From: Ferruginibacter sp.
GTDB lineage: Bacteria > Bacteroidota > Bacteroidia > Chitinophagales > Chitinophagaceae
Assembly: GCA_019638575.1 (NCBI GenBank)
Contig: JAHBTN010000005.1
Span: 62,001 to 126,000 of the forward strand
Direction: 5' to 3'
DNA: 64,000 nucleotides
How positions within the stretch are numbered: position 1 is the stretch's first letter; each line of letters opens with the position of its first letter. Of this stretch, positions 27,990 through 35,024 are shown one piece after another. Under the pieces are notes generated by a model, which saw nothing but the letters and a program-made list of their open reading frames with translations, was not told the DNA's origin and searched no databases. The position numbers and the translations under genes are program-made.

Positions 27990-29396
27990 TTATACAGATT
28001 GAAATTGATCTATGATAAATACCGTTTCATTTTTTTCTCTTTTAATAAATAACTTTTTATACTGGCAAATGAACTGGTTTTTTATCAAGGGAAACAAAAC
28101 AAGATAGAAGCCAGTTATTAAGCCAACACCTGATACAAAAAAGATAATGAAATAAGGCCTTAGTTGCAGCATCATGCTGCTGAAAGGGATGCTGGCATCA
28201 TTCATTTGCCATTTGGCCTTTAATATGCCTGCCATTACAAGGCTTAACCAAAAAAATAATAAAGAAATATTGGCTGTATAATAGCCACGGTTTATCCATT
28301 TGATACTTTTTTCAAAAGGCATGCAACTGTCTTTAAGGATATCAAAAGCAATGGCCAGTAAAATAAAACTGTTGATACCAATGGTGGCGCCCATAGTGTG
28401 GGCTACGGTTATATGTGTGCCATGTGTATATACATTAATGGCAGGGATAGACATGGCGATGGCAAGCAGCAATGTTAAAAAAATCCATACATCTGCAGCC
28501 AGCAGGAAACGGTAAGCTGCCTGGTGATAATGCCTGCGTGCAGTATCTACCGATGATTTCCAAAGCCAGATAATCCGTCCTAATATGAGCAACTCTGTCA
28601 TACTAACGGTGTAGCTTATATGCTTTACAAAAGGGTAAGTGGGCAATGTGTAAATATGGTGCCCCCAGTTAAACATCAGGTTAAACAAGCCTGTAAAATA
28701 AAGTACAAATGCAATGGGTGTATGGCTGTATTTTTTACTGCCACTTATTTTTTCCATCAGGAAGATACTACTTCCATAAATGAGCATATTCCACGAGCCT
28801 ACCATAGAGCCATACGATTTCCATTGCACCGTCATATCATTTACCACATTACTTCTAAAATAAGGTATCAGCCATAAATACGATTCAATAAATGTAAACA
28901 GGAAAAAGAATAAGCCTGTAAGCCACATCCAAACATACACAGGTAAGTTTTTAAAACTTACCAGCGATGCCATGAAGTTGATAATGAAAAGTATCCACCC
29001 GGTAATTAGCGGCATTGCCAGCAAGGGGTGAAACTCCCAGTATTCCCTGCCGCCAAATACACCAAAAACATAAGTGATAAGTATGGCCACAACGGTAATA
29101 GAGAAAATGCCAAACTGTATTTTAAGCAACCAGGGAGAAAAAATCTTTTTACCGTTGTATTGTTGCAGGTAAGTAAGCACCGACCCCATGGCCGCAAATA
29201 TTATCCAGAATACAACTGATGAAACATGTAACGGCCTTATTTTTTCAAACGACAGGTATTGTTTTAAAAATTGAGGAGCCAGGTATTGTAAGGCGCCTGT
29301 TAAACCAAACAACATACCAATGGCCAGCAACAGTAAACCGGCTAAGATAAAAAGTTTGGAAGTGCTTAAATTATTTTTGTTCGATGGTTCCATCAT
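27990..29396 (-). CDS. norB: Nitric oxide reductase large subunit-like protein (NorB), non-canonical active site
   Basis: 468 aa, about 12 membrane helices, heme-copper oxidase superfamily. Retained: H57 (low-spin heme), H246-H247 (two FeB ligands, in NWGHH), E268, and H333 (heme b3). Changed against the cNOR pattern HLWVEGVWE: Y195, V199 and N203 replace the FeB His and both Glu, and M335 replaces the second low-spin heme His (AHTM for AHGH). It overlaps norC by 26 bp. I start at the ATG at 29396, since upstream options run deeper into norC. The norC pairing argues for NO reduction to N2O, but with an altered centre. Confidence 0.78.
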   Translation of the reverse strand: MMEPSNKNNLSTSKLFILAGLLLLAIGMLFGLTGALQYLAPQFLKQYLSFEKIRPLHVSSVVFWIIFAAMGSVLTYLQQYNGKKIFSPWLLKIQFGIFSITVVAILITYVFGVFGGREYWEFHPLLAMPLITGWILFIINFMASLVSFKNLPVYVWMWLTGLFFFLFTFIESYLWLIPYFRSNVVNDMTVQWKSYGSMVGSWNMLIYGSSIFLMEKISGSKKYSHTPIAFVLYFTGLFNLMFNWGHHIYTLPTYPFVKHISYTVSMTELLILGRIIWLWKSSVDTARRHYHQAAYRFLLAADVWIFLTLLLAIAMSIPAINVYTHGTHITVAHTMGATIGINSFILLAIAFDILKDSCMPFEKSIKWINRGYYTANISLLFFWLSLVMAGILKAKWQMNDASIPFSSMMLQLRPYFIIFFVSGVGLITGFYLVLFPLIKNQFICQYKKLFIKREKNETVFIIDQFQSV

Positions 29397-29775
29397 AGTT
29401 AATAGTAAATGTTTTTGGGTCCGATGTTCCCGATGCATCAATATCTTTTAAATAGGTTAATAACGATTTTGTTTCGGCTTCAGTTAAATTAAATAATGGC
29501 ATCGCACCAACGCCTGCTTTTAAAAACGACCCGATATATGCAGGCCCTCTTTTTGAATATACATTGGTAAGATCGGGGCCCAGGTAACCGCCCAGCCCAT
29601 ACACCTGGTGGCAGGCATTGCAGTTGTATTGCTGCCAAACCATTTTACCTGCATCCACTTCCTTTTTTAACGGCTTGCTTTTTACCGGTAACGACATGTA
29701 TAAGAAAAACGAATAGCTTAAAAATCCCAGTAACAGAATAATAAGCGTGGCACTTTTTTGTCGTTTTAAAAACAT
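29371..29775 (-). CDS. norC: Nitric oxide reductase cytochrome c subunit (NorC)
   Basis: 134 aa: one N-terminal membrane anchor (about 9-28) and a monoheme cytochrome c domain with CNACH (C52, C55, H56) and the NorC-typical run GLGGYLGPDLTNV. Met ligands are likely in VGAMPLFNLT. It passes electrons from periplasmic donors to NorB. The start is ATG at 29775, 27 bp from a -7 box (TAACTTTG) that sits in the centre of a perfect palindrome. Confidence 0.92.
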   Translation of the reverse strand: MFLKRQKSATLIILLLGFLSYSFFLYMSLPVKSKPLKKEVDAGKMVWQQYNCNACHQVYGLGGYLGPDLTNVYSKRGPAYIGSFLKAGVGAMPLFNLTEAETKSLLTYLKDIDASGTSDPKTFTINYDGTIEQK

Positions 29776-29789
29776 AAAAAATAAATTAA

Positions 29790-29821
29790 AATAATTAAAG
29801 ACAAAGTTATCTTTAATTATT
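29790..29821. promoter_or_regulatory. Palindromic operator centred on norC -7 box, in divergent promoter region
   Basis: AATAATTAAAGA (29790-29801) and TCTTTAATTATT (29810-29821) are exact 12-bp inverted arms around CAAAGTTA, whose complement TAACTTTG is a consensus -7 box for norC. A protein on this site would block the promoter, which fits a repressor such as the Rrf2 protein encoded at the operon's end. A second -7 box, TATCTTTG (29821-29828), reads rightward towards the small ORF at 29846, so one site could control both. Confidence 0.72.
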
Positions 29822-29845
29822 ATCTTTGCCCAATAATTTTATACC

Positions 29846-30025
29846 ATGAAAGGCAGTATAAAGAAGATTGTGATTACCAACGACCAAAATAAGAGGGTTA
29901 TATTCAAAAAAGAATTTTACAGTTTTTCGTTATTAAGTCGTTTTCAGCGATTTAATTTAATTTTTAAAACACATACACATTGGCGACTGCTTTATTTATA
30001 TGATACGATAATAAAAAAAAGATGA
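29846..30025 (+). CDS. Possible small basic protein divergent from norC
   Basis: 59-aa ORF with ATG at 29846, 18 bp after a consensus -7 box (29821-29828) and ending before a terminator (30148). The product is Lys/Arg-rich with no Cys (starts MKGSIKKIVITNDQNKR, ends DTIIKKR). No family is recognised. It could be real because it has its own promoter and terminator in an otherwise empty 410-bp gap, but codon evidence at this length is weak. Confidence 0.4.
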   Translation: MKGSIKKIVITNDQNKRVIFKKEFYSFSLLSRFQRFNLIFKTHTHWRLLYLYDTIIKKR

Positions 30026-30147
30026 ACAAAGATATTTGCTTATGAGAGCCCCATTAATCCTTTGAGAAACTGGTTGTATATTTTTGAGTGATTTTTACTC
30101 ATTGATGGAATGATGCTTTACCAATATCCTTTTTAGCAGACTTTTAA

Positions 30148-30183
30148 AAAAACCGGTTGATATCCTGTCAACCGGTTTTTATT
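30148..30183. terminator. Bidirectional terminator between small ORF and tnaA
   Basis: AAAAACCGGTTGA (30148-30160) and TCAACCGGTTTTT (30168-30180) form a 13-bp stem with a 7-nt loop, and T tracts on both strands. It lies directly after the tnaA stop (complement strand) and also ends rightward transcription from 29846. Confidence 0.88.
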
Positions 30184-30187
30184 TTAT

Positions 30188-31561
30188 TTAACCGATGGGT
30201 TTTAATTTGGCAGTGAAATGCCTTAATACAGGCGCTTCTTCAATTATTTGCAGGCCTTTTAATTGTTTCCTGTTTTTATAAACTTCAATAATCACTTCGG
30301 CCACGTAATCGATATGGCTTTGTGTATATACCCGGCGGGGGATGGCCAACCTCACCAGTTCCATTTGTGCAGGAATTAAGTTTTTGTTTTGGTTGTATTT
30401 TCCAAACATCAAAGAGCCTATCTCCACAGATCGTATTCCGCCTTCAACATATAAAGCGCCGGCTAAAGATTGAGCGGGGTATTGTTCAGAAGGTATATGG
30501 GGCAACATTTCTTTTGCATCCAAATACACAGCATGCCCGCCGGCCGGTTGCATTACCGGCACACCTGCATCAATCAATTTTTTTGTAAGGTATTCAATAC
30601 TCTTTATACGGTACTGCAGGTAATTTTCATCAAGCACTTCCTGCAAGCCTATTGCAATAGCTTCCAAATCCCGGCCGGCTAGGCCTCCATACGTTGTAAA
30701 ACCTTCTGTAATGATTAACAGGTTGCGGCATTGTAATGCAAGCGCTTCATCTTGCATGGCAAGAAAACCGCCGATATTTGCAAAGGCATCTTTTTTGGCG
30801 CTCATGGTGCATCCATCGGCATACGAAAAAAGTTCATGCGCTATTTCTTTAACTGTTTTACCTGCATAACCTTTTTCTCTTTGTTTTATAAACCAGCAGT
30901 TTTCTGCAAAACGGCAGGCATCAATAAAAAGAGGAATGTTGTTTTCTTTACATAAAGCACTCACTGTTTTTATGTTTTGCATGCTTACCGGTTGGCCACC
31001 TCCCGAATTATTGGTTACGGTAATAATACAAAGCGGTATGTTGGAAGCGCCTTTTTCGGCAATGAATTTTTTAAAAGCTTCTGTATCCATATTGCCTTTA
31101 AAGGGTGCAGGTACAGTGGGCAGTTTACCTTCGGCACAAAGCAGGTCAATACCCTGGGCCCCGGTAAATTCAATATTGGCACGGGTTGTATCAAACAGTG
31201 TATTGCTTACAAAATATTTTCCTTTGCCGCCAAGTATACTGAAAAGGATTTTTTCTGCAGCCCTTCCCTGGTGTGTGGGAATAACCAATGGCATGCCTGT
31301 AATTTCCTGAACTGTTTTTTCAAAACGAAAAAAACTGGGGCTGCCTGCATAAGATTCATCGCCCTGCATAATGCCGGCCCATTGGTTGCTGCTCATAGCG
31401 CTGGTACCGCTATCGGTGAGCAGATCAATTAAAACATCTTTGGCATCTATATGAAAAAGATTAAAAAATGCTTTTTCTAAAATGATTTGCCTTTCTTCTT
31501 TTGTATTGAAATATATGGGTTCAACGGATTTTATCCGGAACGGTTCTATAATCGTTTTCAT
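30188..31561 (-). CDS. tnaA: Tryptophanase (indole-producing)
   Basis: 457 aa PLP enzyme splitting L-tryptophan to indole, pyruvate and ammonia. The PLP lysine is K257 in MSAKKD; NNSGGGQPVS and IDACRFAEN line the cofactor site. Tyrosine phenol-lyase has Thr and Arg at two specificity positions, where this protein has D124 (LFDTTRAN) and I381 (RSVEIGS), the tryptophanase residues, so indole production is the better call. A possible short Trp-containing leader lies upstream at 31618-31656. Confidence 0.92.
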   Translation of the reverse strand: MKTIIEPFRIKSVEPIYFNTKEERQIILEKAFFNLFHIDAKDVLIDLLTDSGTSAMSSNQWAGIMQGDESYAGSPSFFRFEKTVQEITGMPLVIPTHQGRAAEKILFSILGGKGKYFVSNTLFDTTRANIEFTGAQGIDLLCAEGKLPTVPAPFKGNMDTEAFKKFIAEKGASNIPLCIITVTNNSGGGQPVSMQNIKTVSALCKENNIPLFIDACRFAENCWFIKQREKGYAGKTVKEIAHELFSYADGCTMSAKKDAFANIGGFLAMQDEALALQCRNLLIITEGFTTYGGLAGRDLEAIAIGLQEVLDENYLQYRIKSIEYLTKKLIDAGVPVMQPAGGHAVYLDAKEMLPHIPSEQYPAQSLAGALYVEGGIRSVEIGSLMFGKYNQNKNLIPAQMELVRLAIPRRVYTQSHIDYVAEVIIEVYKNRKQLKGLQIIEEAPVLRHFTAKLKPIG

Positions 31562-31617
31562 AATGATAAAAAAATAAATGAAAAATTAAATCAGTCGTAG
31601 TTGTGTGAGAGCTGTTA

Positions 31618-31656
31618 TCAGGATGGACGGCTGATGATATTTTTCCAGAGTTGCAT
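31618..31656 (-). CDS. Possible TnaC-like leader peptide of tnaA
   Basis: A 12-codon ORF (MQLWKNIISRPS, then TGA) lies between a -7-like box TATTTTTG (complement 31688-31695) and tnaA. It has one Trp and an Arg-Pro near its end, reminiscent of E. coli TnaC, which ends in Arg-Pro and has a key Trp 12 residues before the Pro. Here the Trp-Pro distance is 7, so the match is only partial. Confidence 0.3.
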   Translation of the reverse strand: MQLWKNIISRPS

Positions 31657-31687
31657 AAAGCAAAATTTTTTTATCAATTGGCAGATA

Positions 31688-31695
31688 CAAAAATA
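31688..31695 (-). promoter_or_regulatory. Candidate -7 box for tnaA transcript
   Basis: TATTTTTG on the complement strand fits TAnnTTTG. It lies in the 155-bp gap before tnaA, 32 bp before the putative leader ORF. No convincing -33 TTTG is visible. Confidence 0.4.
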
Positions 31696-31716
31696 GTAAC
31701 ATTCATTTAAATTACC

Positions 31717-32181
31717 TTAAGCACCGGTTTCTTGTACAACCGGTTTATTGCTAAACAACAGTTTACCATTATAGTTTACTTCCCAGGTTACGGGTATAGC
31801 TTTTTTAAGCATACTGCTTACACCGCAATATTTTTCCTGCGAATCGGTAACTGCATTCAAAGCTGCTTCTTTTACATTTTCATCGCCTTTAAAATCGTAG
31901 CAGATATGTATAGAAATATATTGAATGGGCGCTTGTTTGCTTAACTCGCCTGTTACCGTCATGTTTAAATCATCAACAGGGTTGCCCGATTTACGTAATA
32001 ATGCAACAATATCCATTCCGGTGCATCCTGATAAAGCTGCTAACACAAAGGGTTTGGGGATAGGTGCTGTATCTTCTCCTCCCGATTTTTCGGGAGCATC
32101 CATTACTACTGTATGACCGTTTATTAAAGCATTAAACTGCATCTTGCCCATCCATTGAGTTTCTATTACATGATTTGCCAT
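31717..32181 (-). CDS. OsmC-family protein
   Basis: 154 aa alpha/beta OsmC fold, thiol-dependent peroxide reductase type. The reactive Cys residues are in LAALSGCTGMDIVALLRK and DSQEKYCGVSSMLKKAIPV, both at the family positions. I start at ATG 32181; a TTG 24 bp upstream is less likely. The promoter region has a -7 box (complement 32211-32218) and a perfect Crp/Fnr-type palindrome 66 bp further up, so expression is probably tied to low oxygen or NO. Confidence 0.88.
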   Translation of the reverse strand: MANHVIETQWMGKMQFNALINGHTVVMDAPEKSGGEDTAPIPKPFVLAALSGCTGMDIVALLRKSGNPVDDLNMTVTGELSKQAPIQYISIHICYDFKGDENVKEAALNAVTDSQEKYCGVSSMLKKAIPVTWEVNYNGKLLFSNKPVVQETGA

Positions 32182-32271
32182 AGTTATTAATTTTTTTGTT
32201 TCCAATAAGGCAAAACTAAAACCCTGTTGTGTTTTGTATTGTAACTTAAATCACATTCAAATTAAAACAGT

Positions 32272-32289
32272 ACATGATATTCGTCATGT
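32272..32289. promoter_or_regulatory. Crp/Fnr-type palindrome upstream of osmC-like gene
   Basis: ACATGA-TATTCG-TCATGT, an 18-bp perfect palindrome outside its N6 core. Its centre is exactly 66 bp from the centre of the TAGTTTTG -7 box (complement 32211-32218) of the leftward osmC-like gene. It is one of four exact ATGA-N6-TCAT sites in the window. Confidence 0.65.
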
Positions 32290-32380
32290 TTTAAGCAAAT
32301 GATTTTCTTTTCCTGTTAAAGGGTTAAGATATTTTAGCAGTTAATAAGAAAGTAAAAGATGAATTGCAGTAGGCTAAATT

Positions 32381-33595
32381 TTATGCTGTATTTCTTTTTG
32401 CCAGCGACATCATAAATGCGCCGGTAAATAAAAGTAATGCAGCTATCAGCAGCATTTCATTTACAAAGGGTATAATGTGGTAACTCATGGCGGCAGTGCC
32501 TTGAATCATTAATACAATTTCGTTGAGCATAACTGCGCCGGAAAATATATAAATACCCATTGTAGTTATCTTGTTAAGCTGAAAATGCATTTCGGAAAAA
32601 ATGTAACCAAGCAGGAACAAAGTAATAACACCCAGCAATACCAGGTGCAGGTAGCCAATTACAATTGGCCTAAAACCAAATGCAAGGTCGCTTAGTGAAG
32701 GGATGGTGGAGCCAAGTTGTAATAACAACTTTATAGAAAGTGCCAGCAATGATAGGCTAATAATATATCTAACAGTAAATGAAAACTGATTTTTAATATT
32801 GCTCCATTTTAATTTTATAAGATTAATCAGCCAAATAAAACCTATCACCTGTGTAAAAGATGCAATTAAAATCATAATGTAAACCCATAAAGGCATTTTC
32901 ATCCATAAGGTTGATAAGAAATAAGCAGGTACTGCTGCATAAGCAAATAGCCAGAATATTCTTTTCAATGAATCTTTTGATACATTAAACCGGTTAAGCA
33001 TGGTAATCAATAATCCCATGCAGCCAAAAAAGAACCAGCCGTTGTATTGAAAATGCAGGTAAAAATATTCGGCCGCCAGGTATAATTTCTGGTTGATGGT
33101 TTTTTCAATCATCATTATTGTTAAGGCAAATGCCCCCAGCGAAGAAAGTGCATTGAACAATACGGCTGCTTTAAACCAGCTATGTGCAGGCGATTTTATT
33201 GGTAACCGGTTTAAATCTCTCCAATATATAAATGCAAAAAAATACGAAACAAGTATGGATGCAGTAGAGAAGATGATGGAAAACAACCCATAACCCTGGA
33301 TAGGGAAAGCAACCAGCATACCGTAAGCAGTAAACAGGTTGGCCATTATTAGCCACCGGTATTTTTTATACACATCATTTTTACTTTGTTGAGCCAGGTA
33401 AATAACCAACAATGTCATTAATGCCTGGGTAACCCAACCGGCAAATGCAAAATGTGAATGGCCGTGTAGTAAATGTTTTTGATTGATGAATGGAAGTGGG
33501 TATAAAATTTTATACCTGAGGATAACACCCAATGTGGCAACAATCATTAAGTTGATAAGTGCTAATTTAAGCCAGCGATACAGCGGAGACACCAT
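32381..33595 (-). CDS. Oxidase subunit I-like polytopic membrane protein
   Basis: 404 aa with about 12 membrane helices. KHLLHGHSHFAFAGWVTQALMTLLVIYL resembles the heme-ligand helix of cbb3/NOR subunit I, and further His residues lie in LYLAAEYFYLHFQYNGWFFFG and VIGYLHLVLLGVITLFLLG. It lacks the full metal-ligand set of an oxidase. It may be a heme-binding relative involved in NO or O2 adaptation, like the protein at 25010. It lies between osmC and crp/fnr, co-directional with both. Confidence 0.68.
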   Translation of the reverse strand: MVSPLYRWLKLALINLMIVATLGVILRYKILYPLPFINQKHLLHGHSHFAFAGWVTQALMTLLVIYLAQQSKNDVYKKYRWLIMANLFTAYGMLVAFPIQGYGLFSIIFSTASILVSYFFAFIYWRDLNRLPIKSPAHSWFKAAVLFNALSSLGAFALTIMMIEKTINQKLYLAAEYFYLHFQYNGWFFFGCMGLLITMLNRFNVSKDSLKRIFWLFAYAAVPAYFLSTLWMKMPLWVYIMILIASFTQVIGFIWLINLIKLKWSNIKNQFSFTVRYIISLSLLALSIKLLLQLGSTIPSLSDLAFGFRPIVIGYLHLVLLGVITLFLLGYIFSEMHFQLNKITTMGIYIFSGAVMLNEIVLMIQGTAAMSYHIIPFVNEMLLIAALLLFTGAFMMSLAKRNTA

Positions 33596-33653
33596 ATTTT
33601 CTGTTTAATGCAAAACTAATATTTGATTTTTAAAAATGCTAACACTTTCATCA

Positions 33654-34247
33654 TCAACAATAGACTTTGCCTTTATTAATAATCAATTCACCTTTTTGTT
33701 GCATGTTTTTCATGGTACGGATAACGGTTTCAACCCTAAAGCCGGTCATATCGGCAATCTGCTGCCGGGTTAGTTTAAGTTTATTGCATTTTGTGCATAT
33801 ATTTTTCTGGTGTTCTTTAAAATATTTTAATAAAGAACTAATACTGTTTTCGGGATTATGATTGGCCAGTTCTTTTAAAATTAAAAATTTAAAACGCAGC
33901 CTTTGTGTAAGCAGTTTCGAAAATTCAAAATGCAGTTGTGGGTTTTCTTTCAATATCTCGTAAAAAGAATCTTTATGCAGGCGTATGATTACCGAATCTT
34001 CGTCGGCAATGGCAGTTGCGGCAAAAGGCCCGTCATCAAACAAGGCAAATTCACCAAAACATTCACCCGGTTCTATCAATATTTGTATAAATTCTTTGCC
34101 CTGCTCATTTATATTTACCCATCTTACTTTTCCTTCTACCAGTTGATAATAAAGTGGCGAATGAACTCCCTCCTGGAAGATGATTTCCCCGGCTTTTATT
34201 TTTTTAAAAACACCTCCCCAGGCCAGTAATGTATCTATATCTATCAT
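33654..34247 (-). CDS. Crp/Fnr-family transcription regulator
   Basis: 197 aa: a cyclic-nucleotide-type sensor barrel (about 15-115, EPGECFGEFALFDDGPFAATAIA), a long dimer helix and a winged HTH (KLTRQQIADMTGFRVETVIRTMKNMQQKGEL). Cysteines occur in NICTKCNKLKL just before the HTH, but the N-terminal Cys cluster of Fnr is absent. It is divergent from the cytochrome-nosZ genes, and the intergenic palindrome lies 55 bp from its own -7 box (CAAAATTA at 34270-34277, complement TAATTTTG). It is the best candidate for the regulator of the ATGA-N6-TCAT sites. Confidence 0.9.
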   Translation of the reverse strand: MIDIDTLLAWGGVFKKIKAGEIIFQEGVHSPLYYQLVEGKVRWVNINEQGKEFIQILIEPGECFGEFALFDDGPFAATAIADEDSVIIRLHKDSFYEILKENPQLHFEFSKLLTQRLRFKFLILKELANHNPENSISSLLKYFKEHQKNICTKCNKLKLTRQQIADMTGFRVETVIRTMKNMQQKGELIINKGKVYC

Positions 34248-34321
34248 GCTAAAACATGCTTAGGTATAACAAAATTAAGAGGGTGATATTGGTATTTTTA
34301 TGATGAATGACATGATTGTTT

Positions 34322-34335
34322 ATGATTACAATCAT
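34322..34335. promoter_or_regulatory. Fnr-like box shared by crp/fnr and cytochrome-nosZ promoters
   Basis: ATGAT-TACA-ATCAT, close to the Fnr/Dnr consensus TTGAT-N4-ATCAA. Its centre lies 55 bp from the leftward -7 box TAATTTTG (complement 34270-34277) of crp/fnr and 44 bp from the rightward -7 box TAACTTTG (34369-34376). An imperfect second copy (TTATGA-TGAATG-ACATGA, 34298-34315) lies beside it. Confidence 0.68.
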
Positions 34336-34504
34336 AGGGATTTGCTTTTCAATATTTTTATGGCAAAATAACTTTGTGCTACAAATTAAAAGTTCTTTTA
34401 CAAGTGCAAAATCATTAAATTAGAGTTATGACTCAGCGCATAAAAAAATGAAATGTATGCCTGTAATCTTGTAAAATAATTTCTTAAACTTAAAATTAAT
34501 CAAC

Positions 34505-34999
34505 ATGAAAAAGTTTGCAATCCTTCTGTTTTTAGGTGCATTCATTGCAGCCTGCGGTGGCGGTAATTCTGAAAATAAAGATAACCCGGCGCCATCTTCT
34601 GATAAACCGGTTGCCACAGAGGTTCCAAAAGATGCATCAGGTAATCCTCCTTACGATCCTGAAAGGGGCGAAGGAAAATTTAAAAATGTACAGGTTAGCG
34701 AAAATTTAGATGCAGCAATGGCTGCCAATGGCGAAAAAGTGTATGGTGTAAAATGCAGTAGCTGCCATAAATTAACTAGTGAAAAATTAGTGGGCCCGGG
34801 ATGGTTGGGTGTTACTGAGCGCCATACTGCCGATTGGATTATGAATTTTACAACAAACACAGATGCAATGTTAGATAAAGACCCCAAAGCTCAGGCACAA
34901 TTGGAAATATGCCTGGTTCGTATGCCCAATCAAAATCTTAGTGATGATGATGCAAGGTCTCTTTATGAATTTATGAGAAAAAATGACGGTGTAAAATAA
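34505..34999 (+). CDS. Lipoprotein c-type cytochrome, likely electron donor of N2O reductase
   Basis: 164 aa. The lipoprotein signal ends in IAACG, followed by a Pro/Asn-rich linker and one cytochrome c domain with CSSCH (near residue 92), GPGWLGVTERH and a Met in VRMPNQNLSDDDARSLYEFM. Clade II nos loci typically carry such a periplasmic cytochrome beside nosZ, and nosZ starts 25 bp downstream, so it probably feeds electrons to the CuA site. Confidence 0.9.
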   Translation: MKKFAILLFLGAFIAACGGGNSENKDNPAPSSDKPVATEVPKDASGNPPYDPERGEGKFKNVQVSENLDAAMAANGEKVYGVKCSSCHKLTSEKLVGPGWLGVTERHTADWIMNFTTNTDAMLDKDPKAQAQLEICLVRMPNQNLSDDDARSLYEFMRKNDGVK

Positions 35000-35024
35000 T
35001 AATACACAATATAAATTAACCAAG

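Noticed and set aside
30188-31561. Tyrosine phenol-lyase as identity of the lyase
   Set aside because: D124 and I381 are tryptophanase-type residues where tyrosine phenol-lyase has Thr and Arg.
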